Assembly: GCF_030053155.1 (NCBI RefSeq) | Contig: NZ_CP125640.1 | Coordinates: 2,356,001-2,420,000 of the forward strand | Reading direction: 5' to 3' | Length of the DNA stretch: 64,000 bases | DNA from: Rhizobium sp. BT03 | GTDB lineage: Bacteria; Pseudomonadota; Alphaproteobacteria; Rhizobiales; Rhizobiaceae | Shown here: in pieces, positions 44,052 through 53,259 of the stretch | Numbering within the stretch: position 1 is the first letter of the stretch | Layout: every line of letters starts with the position of its first letter | Program-made: the position numbers and the translations under genes | The notes under the pieces: model-generated | Told to the model about the DNA's origin: nothing | The model's input: only the letters and a program-made list of their open reading frames with translations | Databases searched by the model: none

Positions 44052-45038
44052 TCAGAACTTGTCCGACACCTGGATGCCGGCCGGACCGAGAATGACGGCG
44101 ATCAGCACCGGCAGGAAGAACAGGATCATCGGCACCGTCAGTTTCGGCGGCAGGGCGGCCGCCTTCTTTTCCGCTTCGTTCATGCGCTCGTCGCGTCCTT
44201 CCTGGGCGAGGACGCGCAACGCCTGCGCCACCGGCGTGCCGTAGCGGTCGGCCTGGATCAGCGCTTGAGTGACCGAGCGCACCAGCTCGATCTGGGTGCG
44301 CGTGGCAAGATTGTCGAGCGCCACGCGGCGATCCGGCAGGAAGGAGAGTTCGGCCGTGGTCAACACCATCTCCTCGGCGAGCGGCGGCGACTGCTCGCCG
44401 AGTTCTTCCGACACGCGACGCATCGCCGCCTCGATCGAGATTCCGGATTCGACGCAGATCAGCATCAGGTCGAGCGCATCCGGCCAGGCGCGTTTGATCG
44501 AGTGCTGACGCTTGCCCATACGGTTCGAGATATAGATGTTCGGCGCGTAGAAGCCGAGATAGCCGATGCCGATGACGGCAAACAGGCGGATGGGCGTGCC
44601 CCTGTCAGCGAGATTGCCGAGGCCGAAGACCCAGAAGGCGGCAAGCGCCAGGAAGAGGAAGGGCAGCAGGAAACGCGCCACAAGGAAAGTATTCAGCGCA
44701 TTCTCCGAGCGAAACCCGGCAGCACGCAGCTTGTTGACCGTATTCTCATCGACGAGCGCCTTGCGCAGGTTGAAGCGCTCGACGATCTGGCGGACCGAGC
44801 GATTGTTCTGGCTCCTGAGCGATGCCTTGCCGGCGCCGGTTTCGGTGTTCATGCGGGCGCGTTCGCGCGCGCGGATCTGCTCGCGCTCGGTCGAAACGGC
44901 TTTCATACGCTTGTTGAGATCGCCCCGTTCGAAGAAGGGGACGGCGATCGTATAAAACGTGGCGAAGACCGCGATCGCCACGAGGAGCGCGATCAGCATG
45001 CTTGGATTGGTCAGGGTTGCGGCAAGGTCCTGCGACAT
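44052..45038 (-). CDS. tadC: Tad pilus inner-membrane protein TadC (type II secretion F family)
   Basis: 328 residues, one of the two T2SSF-domain platform proteins of the Flp pilus machine. Membrane segments occur near the N-terminus (LIALLVAIAVFATFYTIAVP), mid protein (LLPFLFLALAAFWVFGLGNL) and at the C-terminus (PMILFFLPVLIAVILGPAGI). The F-domain has the conserved PDALDLMLICVESGISIEAA and EMVLTTAELSFLPDRRVALD. It lies 15 bases after tadB, at the 3' end of the operon. Confidence 0.88.
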   Translation of the reverse strand: MSQDLAATLTNPSMLIALLVAIAVFATFYTIAVPFFERGDLNKRMKAVSTEREQIRARERARMNTETGAGKASLRSQNNRSVRQIVERFNLRKALVDENTVNKLRAAGFRSENALNTFLVARFLLPFLFLALAAFWVFGLGNLADRGTPIRLFAVIGIGYLGFYAPNIYISNRMGKRQHSIKRAWPDALDLMLICVESGISIEAAMRRVSEELGEQSPPLAEEMVLTTAELSFLPDRRVALDNLATRTQIELVRSVTQALIQADRYGTPVAQALRVLAQEGRDERMNEAEKKAAALPPKLTVPMILFFLPVLIAVILGPAGIQVSDKF

Positions 45039-45053
45039 GGTGCGTCCTTCCGG

Positions 45054-46061
45054 CTAAATGTCAAAATTGACCATGTTCCGCATGACGAAGATGCCGATCG
45101 ACATCCAGATCGCCGAGATACCCATGATGAGGTGTCCGCGCGGATCGGTGAAAAGGATCATCATGTAGCTTGGCGACGTCAGATAGACGAGGGTCGCGAC
45201 GATGAAGGGCAGCGCACCGATGATGACCGCCGACGCCTTGGCTTCCATCGAAAGCGCCGAGACCTTGGCCTTCATCTTCCGGCGCTCGCGCAGCACCTTG
45301 GAGAGGTTGCCGATCGCTTCCGACAAATTGCCGCCGGCCTGTGACTGGATGGCGATGACGATAGCGAAGAAGTTGACCTCCTGGAGCGGCATATGGAGCG
45401 TCATGCGGGCGCAGGCGTCGGGAATGCTGAGGCCGACCTGCTGTGCCTCGATCACCCGCCGGAACTCGCTCTTGACCGGCTCTGTGCCTTCGGTGGCGAT
45501 TAGGCGGATCGCATCGTTGAGCGGCAGACCCGATTTGATCGAGCGGGTGATGACGTCAAGCGCATTGGGGAGCTCGTTGAGGAACTTGTTCTGGCGGCGC
45601 TTGATCAGGAAACCGACGATCCAGCGCGGCAGGCCGAGACCGGCGACGACGGCAATACCGATCATCACCATCGGCGACATGCCGATGATGAAGGCCATGA
45701 GCAGCAGCACGCAGGCGAAGACGGCACTGATCAGATAGAATCTCCCGACCGTGACCGCCAGACCGGCCTGCTCCAGCCGGGATTTCATCGACAGGGTCTT
45801 CTTGGTCTTTTCGTGCTGGCGCTTTTCCAGATCCTTGAGATTGTCCTGCACCGATTTCCGGCGCTTCGACATTTCCTGCACCCGGTCTCGGGCAGCCTTG
45901 ACCTTCACCCGGTCGCTTTCGGCCGATTTGACGCGGTCGATGCGGCTTGCCGATTTCTTGTCGGCCTCGATCCGGGAATACATCAGCGCATAGGCGACCG
46001 CCGCCGCGGCGACGGCGGCGAGGACGACAATTGCCAGCACTATCGGATCGAACCCGAACAT
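45054..46061 (-). CDS. tadB: Tad pilus inner-membrane protein TadB (type II secretion F family)
   Basis: 335 residues. A membrane segment at the N-terminus (IVLAIVVLAAVAAAAVAYAL), a basic charged region (KRRKSVQDNLKDLEKRQHEK), two central membrane helices (YLISAVFACVLLLMAFIIGM) and the T2SSF domain with LPNALDVITRSIKSGLPLND and FAIVIAIQSQAGGNLSEAIG. Works with TadC as the platform on which the CpaF ATPase acts. Overlap with cpaF is avoided by only four bases, typical of this operon. Confidence 0.9.
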   Translation of the reverse strand: MFGFDPIVLAIVVLAAVAAAAVAYALMYSRIEADKKSASRIDRVKSAESDRVKVKAARDRVQEMSKRRKSVQDNLKDLEKRQHEKTKKTLSMKSRLEQAGLAVTVGRFYLISAVFACVLLLMAFIIGMSPMVMIGIAVVAGLGLPRWIVGFLIKRRQNKFLNELPNALDVITRSIKSGLPLNDAIRLIATEGTEPVKSEFRRVIEAQQVGLSIPDACARMTLHMPLQEVNFFAIVIAIQSQAGGNLSEAIGNLSKVLRERRKMKAKVSALSMEAKASAVIIGALPFIVATLVYLTSPSYMMILFTDPRGHLIMGISAIWMSIGIFVMRNMVNFDI

Positions 46062-46065
46062 CTCG

Positions 46066-47541
46066 CTAATCCTTCGTTTTCGCTTCCATCGCGTCGAGGG
46101 CGGCGGCCAGACGCTTTTCCTCGTTGAAGTAGCGGGCGCGATCCCAGAAATGCGGCTTGCCGACGCCGGTCGACATATGCCGGCCGATCAGGCGGCCGCC
46201 GGCATCCTCGCCTTCGATCTCGTAACGCATCAGGTCCTGGGTGATGATGACGTCGCCTTCCATGCCGATCACCTCGGTGATCTGAGTGATGCGGCGCGAA
46301 CCGTCGCGAAGGCGCGCCGCCTGGACGATCACATCAACCGAGCTGGAGATGATCTCGCGCACCGTCTTTGCCGGCAGGGTGAAGCCGCCCATGGCAATCA
46401 TCGATTCGATACGGCTCAGGCATTCGCGCGGCGTGTTGGCGTGGATGGTGCCCATCGAGCCGTCGTGACCGGTATTCATCGCCTGCAGCAGGTCGAAAAC
46501 TTCAGGTCCGCGCACTTCGCCGACGATGATGCGCTCGGGGCGCATACGCAGGCAGTTCTTGACGAGATCGCGCATGGTAATCTCGCCCTCGCCTTCGATA
46601 TTCGGCGGGCGTGTTTCCAAGCGTACGACATGCGGCTGCTGCAGCTGCAGTTCTGCCGTATCCTCGCAGGTGATGACGCGTTCGTCCCTGTCGATATAGT
46701 TTGTGAGGCAGTTCAGCAGCGTCGTCTTGCCCGAGCCGGTGCCGCCCGAAATGACGACATTGCAGCGCACGCGGCCGATGATCTGCAGCACGGTCGCACC
46801 TTCAGCCGTGATCGCGCCGAAACGGACGAGCTGATCAAGCGTCAGCTTGTCCTTCTTGAATTTGCGGATGGTGAGTGCCGGCCCGTCGATCGACAGCGGC
46901 GGCGCGATGACGTTGACGCGGGAGCCATCGGGCAGGCGGGCGTCGCAGATCGGGCTCGATTCGTCGACGCGGCGGCCGACCTGGCTGACGATGCGCTGGC
47001 AGATCGAGAGAAGCTGCGCATTGTCGCGGAACCGGATCTCCGATTCGATCGTCTTACCGCCGACTTCGATGAACGTCTGGCCGGCGCCGTTGACCATGAT
47101 GTCGGCGATATCGTCGCGCGCCAGCAACGGCTCCAGCGGACCGTAGCCGAGCACATCGTTGCAGATATCCTCGAGCAGCTCTTCCTGCTCGGAGATCGAC
47201 ATCGCAAAGTTCTTGATGGTGATGATGTCGTTGACGATGTCGCGGATTTCCTCGCGCGCGCTTTCGCCGTCTAGCTTGGAAAGCTGGGAGAGATCGATCG
47301 TATCGATCAGTGCGGAAAAGACCTGCGCCTTGGTGTCGTAATATTCGTCGGTGCGAACAGGGCGCTTGCGCTGCGGCGTCTGCATCGGCGGTGGCGTCAC
47401 CTGCTGGCGTGCGGGCTCACGCGAGGGTTCGACCAGAATGGAGGGAGCAGCGGCCGCAGGGGCGGCAGCCGGAGCCGGCGGCGGGGGAGCAATTGCCCCT
47501 CCGACCTTTCCGGAACCTTCATTTCCGCGTTTTCCAAACAT
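46066..47541 (-). CDS. cpaF: Tad/Flp pilus ATPase CpaF (TadA), GspE family
   Basis: 491-residue hexameric ATPase that powers pilus extension and retraction. A Pro/Ala-rich N-terminal tail precedes the core: Walker A near residues 265-275 in [20 protein letters not shown], Asp box [20 protein letters not shown], Walker B region [19 protein letters not shown] and the His box [38 protein letters not shown] precedes the core as in TadA proteins. It lies between cpaE and tadB in the usual order. Confidence 0.95.
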   Translation of the reverse strand: MFGKRGNEGSGKVGGAIAPPPPAPAAAPAAAAPSILVEPSREPARQQVTPPPMQTPQRKRPVRTDEYYDTKAQVFSALIDTIDLSQLSKLDGESAREEIRDIVNDIITIKNFAMSISEQEELLEDICNDVLGYGPLEPLLARDDIADIMVNGAGQTFIEVGGKTIESEIRFRDNAQLLSICQRIVSQVGRRVDESSPICDARLPDGSRVNVIAPPLSIDGPALTIRKFKKDKLTLDQLVRFGAITAEGATVLQIIGRVRCNVVISGGTGSGKTTLLNCLTNYIDRDERVITCEDTAELQLQQPHVVRLETRPPNIEGEGEITMRDLVKNCLRMRPERIIVGEVRGPEVFDLLQAMNTGHDGSMGTIHANTPRECLSRIESMIAMGGFTLPAKTVREIISSSVDVIVQAARLRDGSRRITQITEVIGMEGDVIITQDLMRYEIEGEDAGGRLIGRHMSTGVGKPHFWDRARYFNEEKRLAAALDAMEAKTKD

Positions 47542-47572
47542 GCCGCTTAATCCAATCTGCTTGTTCTGCTTG

Positions 47573-48850
47573 CTACTTGCGCTTCAGGAGGCCCAGCAGG
47601 CCGCCCTTCTTCGCCTTCCTTATCGCGACACGGCCGGTGACGACGTGCGATATCTGCGAAAAGGTCTCCGCCGTCGGCGATTTCGGGTCGACCTCAGAGA
47701 TCATCCGGCCGCTGTTGGCAGCGTTGCCGAAAAGATTGATGTCGAAGGGGATGATCGCGATCGGATCGATCTCCAGAGGCTCACAGAAATCCGACGGTGA
47801 AATCTCCGGGCGTTTCGGCATGCCGACCTGGTTGAGGACGAGATGCGGCGGCTTGTCGTTCGGCCGCATCTTGCGCAACGCATCCAGCATGTTCTTGGCA
47901 TTGCGCAGGTTGGCGAGATCGGGAACCGCGGTGATGACCACTTCGTCGACGCTCGACAGCACCGAGCGTGTCCATTCCGACCATGCATGCGGAACGTCGA
48001 GCACGGTGACGGGCGCGCTGCGCTGCAGGACATCGAGCACCGGCTGGAAAGCCTGGCCGTCGAAATCATAGGCGCGGTCGAGCAGCGAGGGTGCCGCCAG
48101 CAGGGAGAGATGCGCGGAGCATTTCGTCAGCAGACGGTCGAGGAAGACCTCGTCGAGACGATCGGGCGCGAAGACCGCTTCGGCGATGCCGAGCGCCGGA
48201 TCCTGATCGAAGTCGATGTTCGCCGTGCCATAGGGCAGGTCGAGATCGGCCAGGATCGTCTCGGTGGAGAAGAGATTGGAAATGCCGAAGGCGCAATTAT
48301 GCGCGATGGTCGAAGCGCCGGTGCCGCCTTTCGAGCCGATAAAGGCGATACTGCGGCCGAGCGGCTCGGCTTCGGGATCGACGAAGATCGAAGCCATCGA
48401 CGCCAGAATATCGGGCATCGCGACGGGCTGGACCATATATTCGGAAATACCGTTGCGGATGAGTTCGCGATAGAGCCCGATATCATTGTAATAGCCGACG
48501 ATCACCACCTTGGTTGTCGGATCGCAGACGGCGGCGAGCGGCGCCAGTTCGCCGAGCAGGCTCCCGGAATTCGCCTTGGTCTCCAGGATGATCAGGTTCG
48601 GCGTCGGGGCGCCTGAGAACATGTTGGCGGCAGCGGCGATGCCGCCGCTGGTGATGCGCATGCTGACCTTGGCCATGCGCCGGTCATTGGCGCAGCGTTC
48701 CATGACCTGCTGCAGCGCTTCGCTCTCGCAAAAGGCATGCACGGAAATACGCGGCAGCGGCCGCATGTTTTCCAGATCCGCCATGCGCACCGCCTCTTCG
48801 GCGTGGCGAAGCTCGCTCGGATTTTTGATTTCGTATTCGATCGCGCTCAT
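47573..48850 (-). CDS. cpaE: Pilus localisation ATPase CpaE (TadZ)
   Basis: 425 residues, two domains. The N-terminal half is an atypical receiver-like fold (MRITSGGIAAAANMFSGAPT, LAAVCDPTTKVVIVGYYND). The C-terminal half is a MinD/ParA-type ATPase with the deviant Walker A FIGSKGGTGASTIAHNCAFG, ETILADLDLPYGTANIDFDQ and DEVVITAVPDLANLRNAKNM. CpaE positions the pilus assembly at the cell pole in Caulobacter. ATG 48850 is 14 bases after cpaD. Confidence 0.92.
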   Translation of the reverse strand: MSAIEYEIKNPSELRHAEEAVRMADLENMRPLPRISVHAFCESEALQQVMERCANDRRMAKVSMRITSGGIAAAANMFSGAPTPNLIILETKANSGSLLGELAPLAAVCDPTTKVVIVGYYNDIGLYRELIRNGISEYMVQPVAMPDILASMASIFVDPEAEPLGRSIAFIGSKGGTGASTIAHNCAFGISNLFSTETILADLDLPYGTANIDFDQDPALGIAEAVFAPDRLDEVFLDRLLTKCSAHLSLLAAPSLLDRAYDFDGQAFQPVLDVLQRSAPVTVLDVPHAWSEWTRSVLSSVDEVVITAVPDLANLRNAKNMLDALRKMRPNDKPPHLVLNQVGMPKRPEISPSDFCEPLEIDPIAIIPFDINLFGNAANSGRMISEVDPKSPTAETFSQISHVVTGRVAIRKAKKGGLLGLLKRK

Positions 48851-48864
48851 CGTGCGGTTCCGTC

Positions 48865-49575
48865 TCAGAAGCTGCTGTCGCTGCCGGCGACATCCTCGAT
48901 CGTCGATGTCGTCGTGCGGTATTCCTGGATCGCATTGTTGCGCCGTTGCGCGTCGATCGGGGTCATGCCGCGCGGCGCCACCAGATCCTCAGGATTGGCG
49001 ATCTGGGCCGCGAGGTTGTTCTGCGAGGCGCAGCCGAAATTATAGTAATTCTGATTGGTGAAATCGTTCGAGATGTCCTTCGGCCACTGGCCGCACTGCG
49101 TGGTCACCGCAGTGGTGCCGGTAAAGCTCAGCCGAATCGGCGCCGCGTCGCCGGGGCCGACCGCGGCATAGGAGGTGTTGACGATTTTCGAGCTTGCAAT
49201 TCCCCTCCTCGCCAGCTCGGCCCGGACCTGATTGCGCAGCTGATAGGCGGCGGCCGAATTCGGCGAACCCTGCGGCGACAGCACGTAAACCGGACCCGAG
49301 GCGCGGGCGATGTAGTTTGCGGCAAAACCGCGGATGAGATCACGCTGGGCAATGGTCAGGCGGCGATCGGTGGAGGCGACGGGTATATCGACCGTCTGCT
49401 CCGCTTCGGTCACGATGATCGGGTGGCGGGCGCGATAGTCGTCGGGAATGCCGCCTGTTGTCAGCTGGTCGTGCGGACCGGCGCATCCGGAAAGGATCAC
49501 CGCCGAAACGCCGGCTGCGGCCAGCAGCGCCTTCGAGATTCCGAGGCGGGGTGTCGTCGAATTGATATGGGTCAT
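48865..49575 (-). CDS. cpaD: Pilus assembly lipoprotein CpaD
   Basis: 236 residues, outer-membrane lipoprotein of the Tad system. The lipobox is in AAGVSAVILSGCAGPHD, and the mature protein carries the CpaD pattern RHPIIVTEAEQTVDIPVAST, RLTIAQRDLIRGFAANY and a C-terminal NFGCASQNNLAAQIANPEDL followed by PRGMTPIDAQRR. ATG 49575 is chosen because it gives a short lipoprotein leader; ATG 49599 is an alternative. Expected to work with the CpaC secretin. Confidence 0.9.
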   Translation of the reverse strand: MTHINSTTPRLGISKALLAAAGVSAVILSGCAGPHDQLTTGGIPDDYRARHPIIVTEAEQTVDIPVASTDRRLTIAQRDLIRGFAANYIARASGPVYVLSPQGSPNSAAAYQLRNQVRAELARRGIASSKIVNTSYAAVGPGDAAPIRLSFTGTTAVTTQCGQWPKDISNDFTNQNYYNFGCASQNNLAAQIANPEDLVAPRGMTPIDAQRRNNAIQEYRTTTSTIEDVAGSDSSF

Positions 49576-49619
49576 CGCCTGATCTCTGTTCTCTTCCATT
49601 GCTGCCGACCGTGCCCCGC

Positions 49620-51119
49620 TCATTTGTAGATGAACCCGATCGAGCCGTGGAACTGCGCATCGGCCACGGGCGCCTCGCGGCGGCCATAGACCTTGTTGAC
49701 ACGGTTGAGGAAGAAGGTCGCACCGTCGTTTTCAGGGCTGAAATTATCGTCCGGCCGGTTGAGCTGATTGCGCGCCACCGGACGCACCAGATAGGGCGTC
49801 GCGATGATAACGAGCTCGGTTTCCTGACGCTCGAAACCCTTCTGGCGGAAGAGCGTGCCGAGCAGCGGTATTTTCGAAACACCGGGTGTGCCGCCCATCG
49901 TCTGCGAGACGTTGTCGCGGATCAGGCCGGCCAGCGCGATCGAGCCGCCCGAGGGCAGTTCCACCGAGGTTTCCGCCGAGCGGCGCTGATAGGTGGCGTT
50001 GCCGCTGCCGGCGACCGGTTCGGAGACATTCGTCTTGATCTCAAGGCTGATGCGTCCCGATGAGAGCACGACCGGCTTGAAGGCGAGGTTGATACCGTAG
50101 TTGAACGGCACGACGGTGACGTTGCCGTCGTTGTCGGTCGTCGAATACAGCTGTTGCCCGCCGGAATTGAAGGTCGCCGCCTGGCCCGATATCGCCGTCA
50201 GCGTCGGCTCGGCAAGCGTCTTGACGACCTTGGCCTGCTCCAGCGCGTTGAGGTAGGTCGAAATGTCGTATTTGCCGATCGAGCTCTTGAAAAGCGCCGC
50301 CAGCCCGCCGCCAACCGTCGAAGCGGCGCTGTCGGCGCTGGGGGTCCCGAGTTGGGCAACCGTCATGCCGGAAGAATTGGAAACCAGATTGTCGAAGCCG
50401 AGCTGTTTCAGCACTTCTCGACGGACTTCGGCGATCGTCACCTTGAGGGTAACCTGGTCCTCGCCCTCGATCTGCAGCAGGTTGACGACCTGCGAGGCTT
50501 GACGGCCTTCGGCAAAGAGCGCCACCGAACTGTCGCCCCCGGTACCGGATGCCGTCTCGGTTCTGGTCGTCGCTTCGCCGCCCTTCAGGAAGACCTGCGC
50601 CAGATCGGCCGCCTGTGTGGCATCCTGCGGCGTGCGCACGGTGCCAGTCAGCACGATGTTGTCGGAGACGATTTCGACGTTGATGTTGGAGTCTGGAATG
50701 AAGCGGCGGAGATTGACTTCGAGGCCGGACACGTCACGCTCGATCTCGATATCGAGATTGACGATCTCCTGTCCGCCGGCGCCGAAAACGAAGATATTCG
50801 TCTGGCCGACCTTCTTGCCGAACAGGTAGATGCGCCGCGAGGTGCGGGTGACGGCGTCGGCCATGGTCGGATCGGAGACGAGGATATCATGCGCATCCTC
50901 GGGCAGATCGACGACGACGGCCTTGTTCAGCCCGAGCTTCAGCCGGCGGTGGGCATCGCGGCCAGTCTGCGAGATGCGGACCAGGTTTTCGGATTCGGCA
51001 CGCGCCTCGCCTGAGCCTAGAAGCGGCGCGAAAGAGGCCGGCGCAATACCGGAGACGCCGACTGCCAGCGAGAGGCAACCTTTCAGGAGAAGCCTGGCGC
51101 GCCGCTTTGAATTGCCCAT
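49620..51119 (-). CDS. cpaC: Pilus secretin CpaC (RcpA)
   Basis: 499-residue outer-membrane secretin channel for the Flp pilus. It has a signal peptide after a basic start, a pilus-assembly N-terminal domain (LNKAVVVDLPEDAHDILVSD), a BON-like domain (SNINVEIVSDNIVLTGTVRT) and the secretin core with YDISTYLNALEQAKVVKTLA, EPTLTAISGQAATFNSGGQQ and ELPSGGSIALAGLIRDNVSQ, ending in LLGTLFRQKGFERQETELVI. Start ATG 51119, alternative 51125. A second copy of just the N-terminal domain is encoded at 53260. Confidence 0.95.
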   Translation of the reverse strand: MGNSKRRARLLLKGCLSLAVGVSGIAPASFAPLLGSGEARAESENLVRISQTGRDAHRRLKLGLNKAVVVDLPEDAHDILVSDPTMADAVTRTSRRIYLFGKKVGQTNIFVFGAGGQEIVNLDIEIERDVSGLEVNLRRFIPDSNINVEIVSDNIVLTGTVRTPQDATQAADLAQVFLKGGEATTRTETASGTGGDSSVALFAEGRQASQVVNLLQIEGEDQVTLKVTIAEVRREVLKQLGFDNLVSNSSGMTVAQLGTPSADSAASTVGGGLAALFKSSIGKYDISTYLNALEQAKVVKTLAEPTLTAISGQAATFNSGGQQLYSTTDNDGNVTVVPFNYGINLAFKPVVLSSGRISLEIKTNVSEPVAGSGNATYQRRSAETSVELPSGGSIALAGLIRDNVSQTMGGTPGVSKIPLLGTLFRQKGFERQETELVIIATPYLVRPVARNQLNRPDDNFSPENDGATFFLNRVNKVYGRREAPVADAQFHGSIGFIYK

Positions 51120-51131
51120 TTGCACGTCCTC

Positions 51132-51947
51132 TTACTCCGCCTTCGGCGCTGCGCCGGCATCGGTAACGATGGCGCCCGATTTGATAACCTGGATGATCGC
51201 ACTGCCGTTGTCGCCGCTCAGCAGATAGTCGGCGGCGCTGGTATCCTGCTCCTGCGCATCGGCGACCGAACGCAGCGCCAACGACAGCCGGTCCGCCATC
51301 TGCTGGGCGACGGCGAGAACCTTCGTCTGATCCGGCGTGAGCTCAAGCGTGGCGGTGGTGCCGACCACTGATTTCGAGCCGTCGTCTTTTTCCTGGATCT
51401 GCTGGTCGATGGCGAGGACGCGGACATTGCTCAGTACGGTTTCGGTGATGAGCTTGTTGGCCTCGGCGCCCTTGCGGACCATGATGACGTCGACGCGGTC
51501 GTTCGGCAGGATGAAACCACCGGCGCCCGTCGCCACCGATATTTCGGTCGCGACGGCGCGCTTGCCGGCCGGCAGCAGCGAGGAAAGGATGCGGCTATTG
51601 GAATCGGCGACCTTTTCCGGCCGGATCGGCTCACCTTCGAAGATCGGCAGGCGCACGACGGCACCCTGCAGATCCTTGATGGCGTCCGGCTTCTCGGCTT
51701 CCGTGATGAGGCCCGGGACGACGCCGCCCTGCGGCCAGGGCATCCAATGAACCGTCTGGTCGCTCAACCTTTCGCCGACCGCCAGATTGGCGCTCGAGAC
51801 GAGGATGTTGACGGTCGGTTCCTTCTCGATGACCGACTGAACCTGGGTGACCACACCGCCACTGCCCGCCATTTGCATCGCCAGGAAGCCGGCGAGGCCG
51901 GCTGCCACCAGGGCGACAGCTAGGATTATAAGGCGGGCCGGTTTCAT
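51132..51947 (-). CDS. cpaB: Pilus assembly protein CpaB (RcpC)
   Basis: 271 residues, periplasmic with an N-terminal anchor (PARLIILAVALVAAGLAGFL). The SAF domain is plain: VNILVSSANLAVGERLSDQT, VRLPIFEGEPIRPEKVADSN and the C-terminal RCP domain with TEISVATGAGGFILPNDRVD and VRVLAIDQQIQEK. It links the secretin to the inner-membrane machine. A perfect CtrA box lies about 90 bases upstream of ATG 51947, so cpaB probably starts its own transcript. Confidence 0.93.
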   Translation of the reverse strand: MKPARLIILAVALVAAGLAGFLAMQMAGSGGVVTQVQSVIEKEPTVNILVSSANLAVGERLSDQTVHWMPWPQGGVVPGLITEAEKPDAIKDLQGAVVRLPIFEGEPIRPEKVADSNSRILSSLLPAGKRAVATEISVATGAGGFILPNDRVDVIMVRKGAEANKLITETVLSNVRVLAIDQQIQEKDDGSKSVVGTTATLELTPDQTKVLAVAQQMADRLSLALRSVADAQEQDTSAADYLLSGDNGSAIIQVIKSGAIVTDAGAAPKAE

Positions 51948-52035
51948 CGATCATTCCTCAGGGCACGATATGTTCGCCCCGTAGAATGCTCAGCAATTGG
52001 TATAATTATGGTTAATGGAACGCTTACATTTTAAG

Positions 52036-52050
52036 TTAACGGTCATTTAA
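52036..52050 (-). promoter_or_regulatory. CtrA binding box upstream of cpaB
   Basis: TTAA (52036-52039), seven bases, TTAA (52047-52050): an exact match to the CtrA TTAA-N7-TTAA consensus in the AT-rich 110-base gap between cpaA and cpaB. CtrA controls pilus genes in Caulobacter, so cell-cycle control of this operon is a reasonable inference. Confidence 0.5.
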
Positions 52051-52057
52051 AATGCCG

Positions 52058-52570
52058 TTATTTCAGGCTTTCCAGCGTGGTGAGGAAGAGCGGCGAGGAC
52101 GGGAAGGCCATGAAGCCGCCGATCGCGATGGCGATGCCGTAGGGGATCTTCTTGGCGAACAGGACCGAATTCGGCACCGGCAGGCCGATGGCGAGGATCG
52201 TGTTCGATTGCGCTCTGACCAGCAGAATCAGCAAGGTGATGAAGCCGCCGATGATGGCAACATCGGTCATCAGGAAAAGAAGGGATTCGTTCAAGCCAAA
52301 CCAGAGCGCCGTGGCGCTCAACAGCTTGGCGTCGCCGCCGCCCATCACATTGAAGGCAAAAAGAGCGAAACAGGCGGAAAAGACGATGGCGGCTGCGGCG
52401 ATATGCATGCCGATCGCTTGCAAGCCAAGGCCGGAAAGGGGCGCGAGAACGAAGAAGGAGGCGATGAGGATCAAGGAAACGCGATTCGGGATCGTCATTG
52501 TGAACAGATCCGAGAAGGCCGCCATGGCCAGGCAGAGTGGCAGTATCACGAAGACTGCAGCTGCGATCAT
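52058..52570 (-). CDS. cpaA: Prepilin peptidase CpaA (TadV)
   Basis: 170-residue integral membrane aspartic protease that cuts the leader from Flp prepilin. The two catalytic aspartates are in AAFSDLFTMTIPNRVSL near residue 21 and in NVMGGGDAKLLSATALWFG near residue 79. About six hydrophobic segments. It lacks the N-methyltransferase domain of PilD-type peptidases, as usual for TadV. It follows the flp gene, with a hairpin in the 125-base gap, and has its start at ATG 52570. Confidence 0.92.
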   Translation of the reverse strand: MIAAAVFVILPLCLAMAAFSDLFTMTIPNRVSLILIASFFVLAPLSGLGLQAIGMHIAAAAIVFSACFALFAFNVMGGGDAKLLSATALWFGLNESLLFLMTDVAIIGGFITLLILLVRAQSNTILAIGLPVPNSVLFAKKIPYGIAIAIGGFMAFPSSPLFLTTLESLK

Positions 52571-52601
52571 GCGTATACCCGATCCTGACTTGATGCGAAA
52601 A

Positions 52602-52628
52602 GGCTCACGGCCGTTCAGCCTGTGAGCC
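52602..52628 (-). terminator. Hairpin between flp and cpaA (attenuator or partial terminator)
   Basis: On the minus strand GGCTCAC and GTGAGCC (the complements of 52622-52628 and 52602-52608) form a perfect 7-base stem around 13 bases, followed by TTTTC. It is downstream of the pilin gene and upstream of cpaA. Such intercistronic hairpins let the pilin be made in excess over the machinery. Confidence 0.6.
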
Positions 52629-52695
52629 CGCTCGATAGTTCGGCCGAAGCAAATTCGGCCGGTATTAGGCAGATGCCGCGTCGGCAGCGCTTATC

Positions 52696-52881
52696 TTAGT
52701 TGGCCGCCGAAGTGGCGCCGTCCATCTTGGTGCTCAAGCCGTTGAACGTGTTGCCGATCTTGCCACCGAGGGCCGTTGCGCCGGTGATGAGCGCTACGGA
52801 AATGAGAGCGGCGATCAGGCCGTATTCGATTGCGGTCGCGCCGGATTCGTCCTTCAGAAAACGGCTAAAAAGCTTGGTCAT
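52696..52881 (-). CDS. flp: Flp-type IVb pilin
   Basis: 61-residue major pilin precursor. A short basic leader (MTKLFSRFLKDESG) ends at the processing site before ATAIEYGLIAALISVALITG, the Flp signature with Glu and Tyr at the mature residues 5-6 region, then the single hydrophobic helix and a small polar tail. CpaA is expected to cut after the glycine. A strong AGGAG ribosome-binding site precedes ATG 52881, in keeping with high expression. First gene of the minus-strand pilus operon. Confidence 0.95.
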   Translation of the reverse strand: MTKLFSRFLKDESGATAIEYGLIAALISVALITGATALGGKIGNTFNGLSTKMDGATSAAN

Positions 52882-53259
52882 GGTAACTCCTAACTCCAGT
52901 TGATGTTCAGCACGTCCGCCAACTGTTGCCGTTGATCGGATGACTGCAACCTAGCGAATGGGCGTTTCTATCGACTTAAGGAAAAGAGTTAACGAGATTT
53001 GAACGAGACAACATGCCTTTGTAGAGTAAGTATTTTCTTACGGGCTTACCTCTATATTTAACAATATTCCCGCTATACCACCTGCATTCATCCGAAAATA
53101 GCACATAGCACGATGTCCAACCGCCGCGTGCGCCTCAGAGGCCGTGCCATATCGGATCATCGCGCCTCATTCCGGAACAAGGCTGCTGGCTTAAGGCTTC
53201 GTTCACCATTTTTTTCCATTCTATGTCGATATTGCGCTGTGATCGTGAAAGAGGACCAA
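52882..53259. promoter_or_regulatory. Divergent promoter region of the pilus locus
   Basis: About 380 AT-rich bases between the flp pilin (minus) and the CpaC-N-like gene (plus). A CtrA-like TTAA-N7-TGAA lies at 52989-53003, and GTAAG...CTTAC forms a small dyad near 53027-53042. No convincing sigma-70 hexamer pair was found by eye. An upstream in-frame extension of the 53260 gene to 53113 is unlikely to be coding. Confidence 0.4.
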
